Shown: positions 56,330-64,000 of the stretch, piece after piece
Numbering within the stretch: position 1 is the first letter of the stretch
How the letters are laid out: each line of letters begins with the position of its first letter
Origin: Nocardia carnea NBRC 14403
GTDB taxonomy: Bacteria; Actinomycetota; Actinomycetes; Mycobacteriales; Mycobacteriaceae
DNA length: 64,000 bases
Direction: 5' to 3'
Assembly (NCBI RefSeq): GCF_000308515.1
Contig: NZ_BAFV01000039.1
Location: forward strand, 248,001 to 312,000
Notes under the pieces: model-generated
The model's database searches: none
The model's input: the letters and a program-made list of their open reading frames with translations, nothing else
Told to the model about the DNA's origin: nothing
Made by a program: the position numbers and the translations under genes

Positions 56330-56980
56330 ATGCGGCCAGAAAATAGTACGACCGGCCAGGCTCGCCGCCCCTCGCTCATCGAAGAGGTCCGGCGGCGACA
56401 GATTCTCGAAAGCGCCGTCACCGTGTTCGCCGAAGTCGGGTACGCGAAAGCCTCACTCGCCCGGATCGCCGAACGGGCCGGTATCAGCAAGGGCGTCATC
56501 TCCTACCACTTCGCCGGCAAGGACGAACTGATGGAGCGGCTCGTCGAGCATGTCTACGCGGAGATCACCGAATTCGTGGTGCCCCGCGTCACCGCGGAAG
56601 AAACGGTGCTGCGCCGGATCGGCGAACGCATCCGAGCCGTCGCCGACTATGTGCGCACCAACCCCGCCGAACTACGCGCCTTGACCGAAGTGCTCCACAA
56701 CCTCCTCGACGAGCACGGACGCCCGGTATATGGCGACCAATTCAACGAATCCATCTATCAGGGTTTGGAAGCCGAGTTCCGGACCGGCCAGGCATCCGGG
56801 GAACTACGCCCGTTCGATACCCGCGTCATGGCCGTCACGGTGCAGGCCGGGATCGACGCGATGATCGCCTACTGGCATTCCTACCCCGAGCACGATCTCG
56901 CGGCCCATGCCGACGAACTGGCAGATCTCATCACGCACGCAATCACCGCGAGCCCGACCACATCCGAGGTGCAGCCATGA
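56330..56980 (+). CDS. TetR family transcriptional regulator
   Basis: Regulator of 216 aa with HTH AVTVFAEVGYAKASLARIAERAGISKGVISYHFAGKDELM. The ISYHF signature is typical of one TetR subgroup. Its stop overlaps the ATG of the next gene, a DUF418 membrane protein, by 4 nt, so both are one operon. TAAAAT (56318-56323) lies 6 nt before the ATG, a leaderless arrangement. Ligand unknown. Confidence 0.9.
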   Translation: MRPENSTTGQARRPSLIEEVRRRQILESAVTVFAEVGYAKASLARIAERAGISKGVISYHFAGKDELMERLVEHVYAEITEFVVPRVTAEETVLRRIGERIRAVADYVRTNPAELRALTEVLHNLLDEHGRPVYGDQFNESIYQGLEAEFRTGQASGELRPFDTRVMAVTVQAGIDAMIAYWHSYPEHDLAAHADELADLITHAITASPTTSEVQP

Positions 56981-58254
56981 CAACCGACCAGGTGACAGCA
57001 CGAGGTCCTGCACCGCTGGGCGGGACCGAACGAATCCCGGGACCTGATCTCGCCCGTGGATTCATGCTGCTACTGATCGTGCTGGCCAATACGGCCTACT
57101 ATCTGTACGGCGGCCCGCGGTCGGCGTCCGGGGCACATCCGGTGGACGGCTCGGCACTCGACACCGTGGTGCAGGGCATCCTCATCACCACCGTCGATCT
57201 GCGGGTCTACCCGATGTTCGCGTTCCTGTTCGGTTACGGCCTGGTGATGATCGCCCGGCGGCAAGGACAGCGCGGGCTGTCCGATAAACAGGTCCGGTCG
57301 GTGATTCAGCGCCGGAACCTGTGGCTCATCGTGTTCGGCGCAGTGCACGCGCTACTGCTCTGGGGCGGCGACATCCTCGGCGCCTACGGCCTCACCGGCC
57401 TCGTCCTGGTGTGGCTGTTCCTGCGCCGCTCCGATCGCACACTGCTGGTCTGGGCCGGGATCGGCAGCGCGATCGTCATCCTGGTGGCAGCCCTGTCCAC
57501 ACTCGGGGCGGTGGCCGTCATGGCAGGCGAGGACACCGGCAGCCAGTTCGACCCGGGGTTCGCGGACGCGGCGTATGCCAGCATTTCGGCGGACACTTTC
57601 TGGGACTCGGTCGTCGCACGGATGACGATGTGGCCGGTCCAGATCACCTTCGTCCAGGGTGTGTTCGGTCTGGTTGTCCCCGTATCGATCCTGCTCGGAT
57701 TCTGGGCCGCACGCCACCGGGTGTTGGAGCGGCCGCAGGAACACCGGCGGCTGCTGTGGGTGACCGCGATCGGCGGTATCACGATCGGCTGGAGCTTCGG
57801 GATCGTGCACGCGCTCGCCCACGCCGGGGTGATCAGCGGCGTGGAGCCGGCCATGGCGGCATTGGCGGCACCGCAGATGGCCACGGGACTGGCGTGCGGC
57901 CTCGGCTATGTCGCAGTATTCGGACTGATCGGCGGGCGCCTGGCCGGCCGCCGGCTCGGACCCATCGCGCACGCGGTCACCGCAGTGGGCAAACGTTCGA
58001 TGACCTGCTACCTGGCCCAATCGGTGCTGTGCGCGCCCCTGCTCGCGGCCTGGGGCCTCGGCCTCGGTGCCGAACTCGGCAGTGCGAGTATGGCCGCGTT
58101 CGCTATCGGCGTCTGGATCGTCACGATCGCCTACGCTCTCTGGCTCGAACGGCGAGAAAGCCCGGGACCGGCCGAAAACCTGTTGCGCCGACTCGTTTAC
58201 GGCCCGGTCGCGAAAACCCCCGGCCCGCCCGCGTCCACCACACCCGCAATCTAA
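56977..58254 (+). CDS. DUF418 family multi-pass membrane protein
   Basis: Second DUF418 protein of the window, 425 aa, with about ten hydrophobic segments. It has PDLARGFMLLLIVLANTAYY near the N-terminus, VYPMFAFLFGYGLVMIARR, and the DUF418 core GKRSMTCYLAQSVLCAP. It is translationally coupled to the upstream TetR gene. The function is unknown, but the coupling suggests that the regulator's ligand is the protein's substrate. Compared with the gene at 17.6 kb, the regulator now precedes the membrane protein. Confidence 0.86.
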   Translation: MTTDQVTARGPAPLGGTERIPGPDLARGFMLLLIVLANTAYYLYGGPRSASGAHPVDGSALDTVVQGILITTVDLRVYPMFAFLFGYGLVMIARRQGQRGLSDKQVRSVIQRRNLWLIVFGAVHALLLWGGDILGAYGLTGLVLVWLFLRRSDRTLLVWAGIGSAIVILVAALSTLGAVAVMAGEDTGSQFDPGFADAAYASISADTFWDSVVARMTMWPVQITFVQGVFGLVVPVSILLGFWAARHRVLERPQEHRRLLWVTAIGGITIGWSFGIVHALAHAGVISGVEPAMAALAAPQMATGLACGLGYVAVFGLIGGRLAGRRLGPIAHAVTAVGKRSMTCYLAQSVLCAPLLAAWGLGLGAELGSASMAAFAIGVWIVTIAYALWLERRESPGPAENLLRRLVYGPVAKTPGPPASTTPAI

Positions 58255-58299
58255 CCGGTAGGAGTCCGGCTGTCCGACAGAGCCGGACCCACCTCAGAA

Positions 58300-58872
58300 T
58301 CATGGATGACGCCGAATAGCCGCCATTACCGCGTCCACCGACTGCTCGGCCAGCGCATCCGGCAGCGGCAGATGCCGGAACAGGGCGCGGAAATAGATCG
58401 GCGCGGCCACCGCATCCAGCACGAAACCGATATCGATATCCGGCTCGACCTCGCCACGATCGATCGCCGATTGCAGCGCCCGGGCCGTCGTGTCCCGGCG
58501 TGGACCGAACACCCTGGACCACAACTGCTCACGGAGTTCCGGGTCGGCAGCGAGGTCGGCCACCAGCGCCGGCAGGACCCGGCCCAGAGAGGTATCACGT
58601 ACTGCCACAACCAGTTCCCGCATGGACGCCACGAGATCCGCACGAAGATCACCGGTATCCGCCGTCGGTTCGAGCCCGAGCAGGTCGGCGACGATATCGA
58701 CCACCAGATGACGTTTGGACGGCCATCGCCGATAGATCGCCGGGCGGTGGATGCCCGATTCGGTAGCGACCCGGCCGATGGTCATCCCCGCATACCCCTC
58801 GGCGTCGAGAACGGCACGCGCCGCTGCCAGCACGGCTGTATCGATTCGGTCGTCCCGGGTACGGCCCGCCAT
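58300..58872 (-). CDS. TetR family transcriptional regulator
   Basis: Regulator of 190 aa. HTH: AVLDAEGYAGMTIGRVATESGIHRPAIYRRWPSKRHLV. The C-terminal part resembles TetR_C_11 (RVLPALVADLAADPELREQLWSRV). Its ATG shares a base with the stop of the upstream VOC gene (TGATG), so the two form a coupled operon. A likely operator precedes the VOC gene. A longer upstream frame is ignored as it overlaps the VOC gene. Confidence 0.88.
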   Translation of the reverse strand: MAGRTRDDRIDTAVLAAARAVLDAEGYAGMTIGRVATESGIHRPAIYRRWPSKRHLVVDIVADLLGLEPTADTGDLRADLVASMRELVVAVRDTSLGRVLPALVADLAADPELREQLWSRVFGPRRDTTARALQSAIDRGEVEPDIDIGFVLDAVAAPIYFRALFRHLPLPDALAEQSVDAVMAAIRRHP

Positions 58873-59291
58873 CAGAACACCGGCCGCGGCACGAGAACCA
58901 CCTGCCAGCCGTCCGGGTCCGGGAACGCGATCGCCCCGTTCGCCGCCCAATACGGATTCTCGGGCGCGACCGGTTCCACCCCGAACTCCCCCAGCCGCTC
59001 CACCGTTTCGTACATGCGAGCTTCCGACGAGAAGTACAGCACGAGCAGGTTCTCCTTGCTCGGCGCGTCCCCCGGACTGCCGTCGGCGTGGGTGGTGAAT
59101 TCGAGGTGATAATCCGTGCCCGGAAGCCCCAGCATCACACCGTCGTATCCCGCGTGGTTCTCGAACCGGTACAGCTCGTTCAGGCCGAGCCCGTCCACAT
59201 AGAACCGGGTCACCTCCTCGAGGCGATCGGTCGGGCGGGCGAATCTGATCTGCACTACATCGAGGTAATCGGGCCAATCGTTGATGGTCAC
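58872..59291 (-). CDS. VOC (glyoxalase/bleomycin-resistance fold) protein
   Basis: VOC-fold protein of 139 aa with paired beta-alpha-beta units: VVQIRFARPTDRLEEVTRFYVDGLG, YHLEFTTHADG, VAPENPYWAANGAIAFPDPDGWQVVL (parts). His and Glu residues (YHLEF) could bind metal. It is the first gene of the VOC-TetR operon. The GTG start has TACTGT (59298-59303) 6 nt upstream, overlapping an inverted repeat at 59302-59317. Substrate unknown. Confidence 0.86.
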   Translation of the reverse strand: MTINDWPDYLDVVQIRFARPTDRLEEVTRFYVDGLGLNELYRFENHAGYDGVMLGLPGTDYHLEFTTHADGSPGDAPSKENLLVLYFSSEARMYETVERLGEFGVEPVAPENPYWAANGAIAFPDPDGWQVVLVPRPVF

Positions 59292-59301
59292 ATCATTACA
59301 G

Positions 59302-59317
59302 TACGGTACGGACCGTA
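59302..59317. promoter_or_regulatory. Palindromic TetR operator overlapping the VOC-TetR promoter
   Basis: TACGGT (59302-59307), four bases, ACCGTA (59312-59317): a perfect 6-bp inverted repeat. It overlaps the predicted -10 (59298-59303) of the leaderless VOC-TetR operon, the expected place for autorepression by the TetR protein encoded there. Confidence 0.65.
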
Positions 59318-59394
59318 ATTATTTAAGGACCACCCTCTTCCCGTAGCCGGTCCGGGCACACAGGAGTTAGCCTGACCCTGGAGGGAGGGAACAT

Positions 59395-60255
59395 ATGCTG
59401 ATCGACTTCGTCCCCGACGAGAATCTGTACCCCTTCGGGTCGCGTTGGTTCGATTCGTCCGCCGGTCGAGTCCACTACATCGACGAGGGTTCGGGAACCC
59501 CTATTCTGTTCTGCCACGGTTCCCCGACGTGGAGTTTCCTGTACCGGCACATCGTGAAGGACCTTCGCGACCGATATCGGTGCATCGCCGTCGACCTTCC
59601 GGGCTTCGGATTGTCGGAACGGCGCACGGGTTTCGGCTACACCATCGCCGAACAGACCGTAGTCCTCGGCGAACTGATCGATCACCTGCAACTCGACGGT
59701 TTCGTCCTGATGGGCCAGGACTGGGGCGGGCCCATCAGCCTGGGCGCGGCCACGTCACGTGCCGATCGAGTGCGCGGGGTCGTTTTGGGCAACACCGTGT
59801 TCTGGCCGATCCAAGCGAGAGCGAATCGGGCATTCAGCGTGATTATGGGCAGCCGGCCGATACAGCGCCGGATACTCGAACAGAATTTCCTCATCGAACG
59901 CGTCTTGCTGCGGGAATTGGGACACACGCTCACCACCGCCGAGGCCGACCACTACCGCGCGGTACAGCCCACCGCGGCGTCCCGGCAGGCCCTCGCCGTA
60001 ATGCCCAAAGAAATCCGTTCCGCCCGTCCACTACTGGACCGGCTCGCGTGGGATGTCCCCGGCACACTGGGCGATAAGCCGGCCCTGGCGGTATGGGGCA
60101 TGCGAGATCCGGTGTTCCGGCCGAACACCTGTCTCCCGCGGATCCGGGCCGCCTTCACCGATCTCGATATCGTCGAGCTGCCACACGCACGCCACTTCGT
60201 CCAGGAGGACGCGCCGGATTCGGTCACAACGGCCATCGCGAAGCGATTTCCATAG
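59395..60255 (+). CDS. Haloalkane-dehalogenase-like alpha/beta hydrolase
   Basis: Hydrolase of 286 aa closest in motif to haloalkane dehalogenases. The oxyanion loop is CHGSPTWSF, the nucleophile Asp109 lies in GQDWGGP with the Trp that stabilises halide, the acid is Asp238 (WGMRDPVF) and the base His267 (ARHFVQED). The second halide-stabilising Asn, usually HGN, is replaced by Ser (HGS), so true dehalogenase activity is uncertain. GGAGGGAGGGAAC precedes the ATG. It is divergent from the VOC-TetR operon and could fall under the same operator. Confidence 0.84.
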   Translation: MLIDFVPDENLYPFGSRWFDSSAGRVHYIDEGSGTPILFCHGSPTWSFLYRHIVKDLRDRYRCIAVDLPGFGLSERRTGFGYTIAEQTVVLGELIDHLQLDGFVLMGQDWGGPISLGAATSRADRVRGVVLGNTVFWPIQARANRAFSVIMGSRPIQRRILEQNFLIERVLLRELGHTLTTAEADHYRAVQPTAASRQALAVMPKEIRSARPLLDRLAWDVPGTLGDKPALAVWGMRDPVFRPNTCLPRIRAAFTDLDIVELPHARHFVQEDAPDSVTTAIAKRFP

Positions 60256-60456
60256 TGATGCTCGAAGCGATGAGGTCACCGACCGGGCAGTGATGGGTGG
60301 CCCCGGACGGCACGCCCAGTCCGGGCCCGCAACTCGTACAACCGAGAGTCGAGAGACGGACGGGCCGGGGCCGAACGACGCGCCGAAGGAACGAACACGC
60401 CGGTTTTCGAACACACTTTCTACTGTTACTCGCGGTATCTCCGATAGCTTGCCGGC

Positions 60457-61401
60457 ATGGTCGGCTCCGCACATGAGGCGATGCACCGCCTCTTCCAAGA
60501 CAACCCCGGGGTATTCGCCCGAGCTTTCCGAGTCCTCGGACTTCCCTTCGACGATCCCGCCGAAGTCGCAGTCCTCACCAACGACCTCACCGAGATCCGC
60601 CCGCTGGAGCGCAGGGTCGACACCCTGCTGCGCATCACCACCGTGCGGGAGGGACCGTTCTTGCTGTTGGTCGAAGCCCAGAACAAACCGGATCCGGACA
60701 AACCGAGCGCCTGGGCCTACTACCTGGCCTATCTGCACGAGAAGTACCGGCTGCCCGTTGTGCTGCTCGTCGTCTGCCGCGAAACCAGGACAGCCGATTG
60801 GGCCATCCAACCGATCACCATCGGCCTGCCGCAGTGGGCCAGTATCATCGTGCGCCCACTCGTTCTCGGCCCGCACAACGTCCCCGTCGTGACCGATCCC
60901 GCGATTGCGGCCGCCGACATCCCCCTGGCTGTGCTGTCGGCGATCACTCACGCCAAGGACCGCAGTATTGATGCGATACTGAAAACACTCGCCGATGCCC
61001 TGCACGGACTCGAAGACGAGGAAGATCTCCACGTCTTCGCCGAACTCACCGAACTCGGCCTCGGCGCGACCCGAGCCGCGAAAACCTGGAGCAAACTGAT
61101 GAGCGTGGATCTGTCGTTCTACCGTTCGCGTACATCCCAGCGCCTGCGCGCCGAAGGACGTGCCGAGGGCCGGGCCGAGGGGCGCGCCGAAGGCCGATTC
61201 GAAGGACGCGTCGAAGGCAGGGTCGAGGGCCGTGTAGAGGAAGTGATCGGCAAAACCTTGCGGCTGTTGGAGGCCCGCGGGATCGATGTTCCCGAATCGG
61301 CCCGGGAACATATGCAGACCTGTGCCGACCTCGACCTTCTCGACCGCTGGTTCGACCGTGCCATCACTGCCGCCGATATCGACGAGGTCCTCGCTGATTA
61401 G
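60457..61401 (+). CDS. Rpn-like PD-(D/E)XK nuclease-fold protein with EGR repeats
   Basis: Protein of 314 aa resembling the Rpn/transposase-associated nuclease group. The N-terminal half (about 30-140) has a likely nuclease core with LLRITTVREGPFLLLVEAQNKPD, where Glu and Gln sit in an ExQ motif. Near residue 230 there are about eight tetrapeptide repeats of the type AEGR/VEGR (61147-61240), a common coiled or helical linker in this group. TAGCTT (60445-60450) lies 6 nt before the ATG. Function unknown; relatives promote recombination. Confidence 0.75.
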   Translation: MVGSAHEAMHRLFQDNPGVFARAFRVLGLPFDDPAEVAVLTNDLTEIRPLERRVDTLLRITTVREGPFLLLVEAQNKPDPDKPSAWAYYLAYLHEKYRLPVVLLVVCRETRTADWAIQPITIGLPQWASIIVRPLVLGPHNVPVVTDPAIAAADIPLAVLSAITHAKDRSIDAILKTLADALHGLEDEEDLHVFAELTELGLGATRAAKTWSKLMSVDLSFYRSRTSQRLRAEGRAEGRAEGRAEGRFEGRVEGRVEGRVEEVIGKTLRLLEARGIDVPESAREHMQTCADLDLLDRWFDRAITAADIDEVLAD

Positions 61402-61545
61402 CCGCGCGGCGACAATCTGCGGACACCACTGACCGGCAAGGCATTCTTCCGCCTCTGCAATACCGCCGAGCCGAAGGGAGCGCCCAGTAGGGCAGCTGGT
61501 AGAGCGCCGGCGAAGGCCCCGGAAGAAGATAGAAGCGGGTGTGTC

Positions 61546-62079
61546 GTGGGTGAACTGGTCGAGCGAGTCGATGAGCGCGATCAAGTGCTGGGTGTGGTGG
61601 AACGGACCGCAGCTATCCGAGCGCACTGGCTGCATCGCGTCGCTACGACTGTGTGCCGCGATAAGGCGAACAGGATTCTGCTACACCGCAGGCCGGAGAC
61701 CGACGCGCCGTTTCCGGGCCACTACAACTGGCTGATCGGCGGCGCCGTGGCAGTCGGCGAGTCCTACGAGCAAGCCGCAGCCCGCGAACTCGCCGAGGAA
61801 CTCACCATCGCCGGCCGGCCGCGGTTCCTGTTCAAATTCCTGTGCCGGGGAGCGGTCGCGCCCTATTGGCTGGGTCTGCACGAAGTCGTCATCAGCAGCG
61901 AAATCACCCCGGACCCTACCGAGATCGCCTGCCACGAATGGGTTCCGGACGCGCAGCTGCCCGATCTGATCCGGCGGCGCCGGTTCGTACCCGACAGCGT
62001 CGAAGCGCTCAACCATTACACAACCCGAGGGGCGACACCGATCGGCCCCGGCGAGCCACCGCTGCTGGGTGAGGCATGA
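61546..62079 (+). CDS. NUDIX hydrolase (IDI-like type)
   Basis: NUDIX-fold hydrolase of 177 aa. The NUDIX box runs from GGAVAVGESYEQAAARELAE to EL (about 65-87) with the REL..EE core intact. The N-terminal HRVATTVCRDKANRILLHRRP resembles IDI-type (isopentenyl-diphosphate isomerase-like) NUDIX proteins. Substrate unknown. GTG start at 61546. It ends 13 nt before the DHFR gene, so the two are likely co-transcribed. A tRNA-like string at about 61482-61520 lies just upstream (see findings). Confidence 0.82.
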   Translation: MGELVERVDERDQVLGVVERTAAIRAHWLHRVATTVCRDKANRILLHRRPETDAPFPGHYNWLIGGAVAVGESYEQAAARELAEELTIAGRPRFLFKFLCRGAVAPYWLGLHEVVISSEITPDPTEIACHEWVPDAQLPDLIRRRRFVPDSVEALNHYTTRGATPIGPGEPPLLGEA

Positions 62080-62092
62080 TGAACCAGTGGTT

Positions 62093-62551
62093 ATGACCCT
62101 CATTGCCGCAGTGGCCCGCAACGGAGTGATCGGCCGCGACGGGGACCTTGCCTGGCGTGACCGGGAGGACCTGCAGCGGGTCAAGCGACTCACGATGGGG
62201 AAGACACTGATCATGGGGCGGCGCACATTCGAATCCATCGGCCGGCCCCTGCCCGGGCGGACAACGATCGTGGTGACGCGCCGACATGCCTGGTCTCGGG
62301 ACGGCGTCACGGTCGCCGGGTCCATCGATGAAGCAATCACTGCGGCCGACAGCGAGGAGATCATCTGTTTCGGCGGCGGCGAGATATACGCGCAGCTCAT
62401 CAACGAGGCCGACCGCCTGGAAATCACAGAAATCGAAACCGGCCTCGACGGCGACGTCCACTTCCCGCCGATCGACCCCGGGCGCTGGCAGGAAACCGAA
62501 CGCATACACCGCGACGGGTACAGCTGGGTCACCTATCTTCGACCGTCCTGA
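62093..62551 (+). CDS. Dihydrofolate reductase
   Basis: NADPH-dependent reductase of dihydrofolate, 152 aa. The signature MTLIAAVARNGVIGRDGDLAW, then EDLQRVKRLTMGKTLIMGRRTF and GRPLPGRTTIVVTR, and the distal GGGEIYAQ motif are clear. The catalytic acid in the EDL segment is kept. Start ATG at 62093, with a GTG 6 nt earlier also possible. Because actinomycetes often carry folA elsewhere, this may be a second copy; no thymidylate synthase gene lies beside it. Confidence 0.88.
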   Translation: MTLIAAVARNGVIGRDGDLAWRDREDLQRVKRLTMGKTLIMGRRTFESIGRPLPGRTTIVVTRRHAWSRDGVTVAGSIDEAITAADSEEIICFGGGEIYAQLINEADRLEITEIETGLDGDVHFPPIDPGRWQETERIHRDGYSWVTYLRPS

Positions 62552-62782
62552 CAGGTGGGCAGGTGACGCCGCGGTTAGTCGAGCCATCGCCGGAAAGCAC
62601 AACACCGTGCGGGTACTCGGCGAGATCTCGGCGCCCGCCCCTGCGGAATCCGCCACTGTTCGTGATAGTCCACACTCAGCACCGACCGGCCGCCCTGCCT
62701 TGGCCGGCAGTCGACTCTGACTGTGGTAACGATGACAGGTGCGTGCCCCGGCGCACGGCCGGGGCCCTGAATACGGGGGGTT

Positions 62783-63160
62783 ATGACCGCGATAGCCAGA
62801 TTCGGTGCAGTTTCTCTCGATAGCCGGGATCCGCACCATCTAGGGCAGTTCTATCGAGCGCTGCTGGATTTCGAGGTCCGGTACGAATCCGACGAGCTGG
62901 TCGTTCTTCGGGGCGACGGAGTGATGCTGACGATCGAACTCGTGGAAAACCACCAGCCGCCGGACTGGCCCGGCGACCAGGTGCCCAAGCAAATGCATCT
63001 CGACCTCTTCGTCGACGATCTCGATACCGCGGAGAGAGCTGCGATCGAGCGTGGCGCGGTCAAGGCCGGCTATCAGCCTGCACCCGACCGCTGGCGGGTT
63101 CTGATCGATCCTTCGGGACACCCCTTCTGCCTCACAGTCCCACCAGGTGCAGCGGAGTGA
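62783..63160 (+). CDS. VOC (glyoxalase-like) protein
   Basis: VOC-fold protein of 125 aa: FGAVSLDSRDPHHLGQFYRALLDFEV, MHLDLFVDDLDTAERAAIERGA, and PSGHPFCLTVP. The HLDLFV and final strand are typical of the actinobacterial VOC group with a PhnB-like fold. Possible metal ligands are His and Glu in these strands. GGGGGG precedes the ATG. The gap of 231 bases to the DHFR gene holds no gene I can support. Confidence 0.83.
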   Translation: MTAIARFGAVSLDSRDPHHLGQFYRALLDFEVRYESDELVVLRGDGVMLTIELVENHQPPDWPGDQVPKQMHLDLFVDDLDTAERAAIERGAVKAGYQPAPDRWRVLIDPSGHPFCLTVPPGAAE

Positions 63161-63200
63161 GCCGACCGGCAGCGACTCTCACACTGACCGCTTCAGTCAT

Positions 63201-63962
63201 ATGGTGAATACCGTGGATTGGATTGTGCAGTCCGGCGCCGGAATCCGAGTCGAGTGGGGCCAGGCCGGCGCTCGGGCCTTGGGTCCACACAGCGCGGCGC
63301 TGGTGATAGTCGATGTGTTGTCCTTCACCACCACGGTATCGGTAGCCGTCGACGCCGGAACGGCGGTGCTTCCCTACCCGTGGCGGGACGACGGCGCGGA
63401 GGAATTCGCGGCACGAAACGATGCTGCCCTGGCGGTTGGGCGACGTGCGATATCCCCGCAGCGCCCCTGGTCGCTGTCGCCGACCGCACTGAGGAACGCA
63501 CCTGCACCGCACCGATTGGTTTTGCCATCACCGAATGGATCGGCTATCGCGGCGGCTGTTTCGGGGACGCCGATTGTCGCTGCGTGCCTGCGTAACTCCA
63601 CCGCCGTCGCCGCGTGGCTGGCCAGGCAAGGATGGGGCACGGCCGACCAGCCGATTGCGATCATCCCCGCCGGGGAACAGTGGCCCGGCCAGGACACAGT
63701 CCGGCCGGCCATCGAAGACTGGATCGGCGCCGGCGCGGTCGTTTCCGCTCTCGCCCGGACAGGAGCGGGGCCGCTCTCGGCGGAAGCAGTGGCGGCCAGG
63801 ACACTGTACGAGGGGATCAGGGAGGTGCCGAGACTGATCTCCGAATGCGCATCAGCCCGTCAGCTTGTCGATATGGGCTTCGGTAATGATGTCGCGGTGG
63901 CCACGGAAATGGACGCCACCACTACGGTCCCCGTGCTCGTAGATGGCGAGTTCGTCGCATAA
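63201..63962 (+). CDS. 2-phosphosulfolactate phosphatase family (ComB-like) protein
   Basis: Protein of 253 aa of the ComB family, named for 2-phosphosulfolactate phosphatase of coenzyme M synthesis. Actinobacteria lack coenzyme M, so the bacterial members act on another, unknown phosphate. Family blocks are ALVIVDVLSFTTTVSVAVDAG, VLPSPNGSAIAAA, and FGNDVAVATEMDATTTVPV. The ATG at 63201 begins MVNTVDWIVQSG; an upstream in-frame extension overlaps the VOC stop and is not needed. It is the last gene of the window. Confidence 0.86.
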   Translation: MVNTVDWIVQSGAGIRVEWGQAGARALGPHSAALVIVDVLSFTTTVSVAVDAGTAVLPYPWRDDGAEEFAARNDAALAVGRRAISPQRPWSLSPTALRNAPAPHRLVLPSPNGSAIAAAVSGTPIVAACLRNSTAVAAWLARQGWGTADQPIAIIPAGEQWPGQDTVRPAIEDWIGAGAVVSALARTGAGPLSAEAVAARTLYEGIREVPRLISECASARQLVDMGFGNDVAVATEMDATTTVPVLVDGEFVA

Positions 63963-64000
63963 ACGTGGTCCACTTCCCTCGTCGATCCACCACCTCGAGC

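Noticed and set aside
61482..61560. Functional tRNA gene upstream of the NUDIX gene
   Set aside because: Only a D-arm-like part is present; the D stem does not pair fully, and T-arm and acceptor stem are missing.

Overview
The window reads as a high-GC mycolic-acid actinomycete, most likely Nocardia or a close relative in the Nocardiaceae. The main evidence is gene order. From cobL through pepE, helY, tatC/tatA, pafCB, pafA, prcAB-pup, dop, mpa, trmI, hisG/hisE, metH and a PAC2-family gene it follows the Mycobacterium tuberculosis Rv2072c-Rv2125 block, with different genes inserted at several points. Codon use is strongly GC-biased throughout. All homology statements come from reading the sequence; no database search was run.

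Layout. 1-5.9 kb: the end of a cobalamin-pathway gene (cobL), a DprE2-like reductase, an F420/flavin split-barrel protein, the peptidase PepE, a 5'-3' exonuclease and a Gln-rich membrane protein. 6-17.5 kb: the helicase HelY, the Tat translocase (TatA, TatC), the DNA-damage activator pair PafB/PafC, and an almost complete Pup-proteasome locus (pafA, prcA, prcB, pup, dop). Its ATPase mpa sits apart at 29.6-31.4 kb. 17.6-29.4 kb: an accessory stretch with a DUF418 protein and its TetR regulator, an FAD monooxygenase, a DUF3533 membrane protein, an AraC-DinB protein, a DHFR-like reductase, two insertion-sequence remnants around a small membrane protein, an AIM24 protein, an ArsC-like protein and a GT39 glycosyltransferase. 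29.6-35.2 kb: mpa, a lipoprotein, trmI, a RecB-like nuclease, hisG and hisE. 35.4-40.6 kb: a TetR gene, a three-gene cassette (carnitine-type acyltransferase, methyltransferase, Fe(II)/2-oxoglutarate dioxygenase) and a HAD phosphatase. 40.7-47.4 kb: a Ser/Thr kinase, metH and the PAC2-family gene. 47.4-54.1 kb: a second accessory stretch with resolvase-like small proteins, two XRE regulators, a broken EccC-like type VII secretion ATPase, DUF397 genes and tiny open frames. 54.1-64 kb: regulator-enzyme pairs (SDR/TetR, TetR/DUF418, VOC/TetR), a haloalkane-dehalogenase-like hydrolase, an Rpn-like nuclease, NUDIX and DHFR genes, a VOC protein and a ComB-family phosphatase.

How it works together. 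Dop deamidates Pup, PafA ligates it to target proteins, Mpa unfolds the tagged proteins and PrcAB degrades them. PafBC, encoded beside pafA, activates DNA-damage genes. The RecB-like nuclease and the 5'-3' exonuclease carry upstream sequences resembling the PafBC (RecA-NDp) promoter, so regulator and likely targets lie in one window. Many genes have a TANNNT hexamer 6-7 nt before the start codon and no Shine-Dalgarno sequence, which points to widespread leaderless transcription. The most novel-looking content is the acyltransferase/methyltransferase/dioxygenase cassette at 36-39.7 kb.
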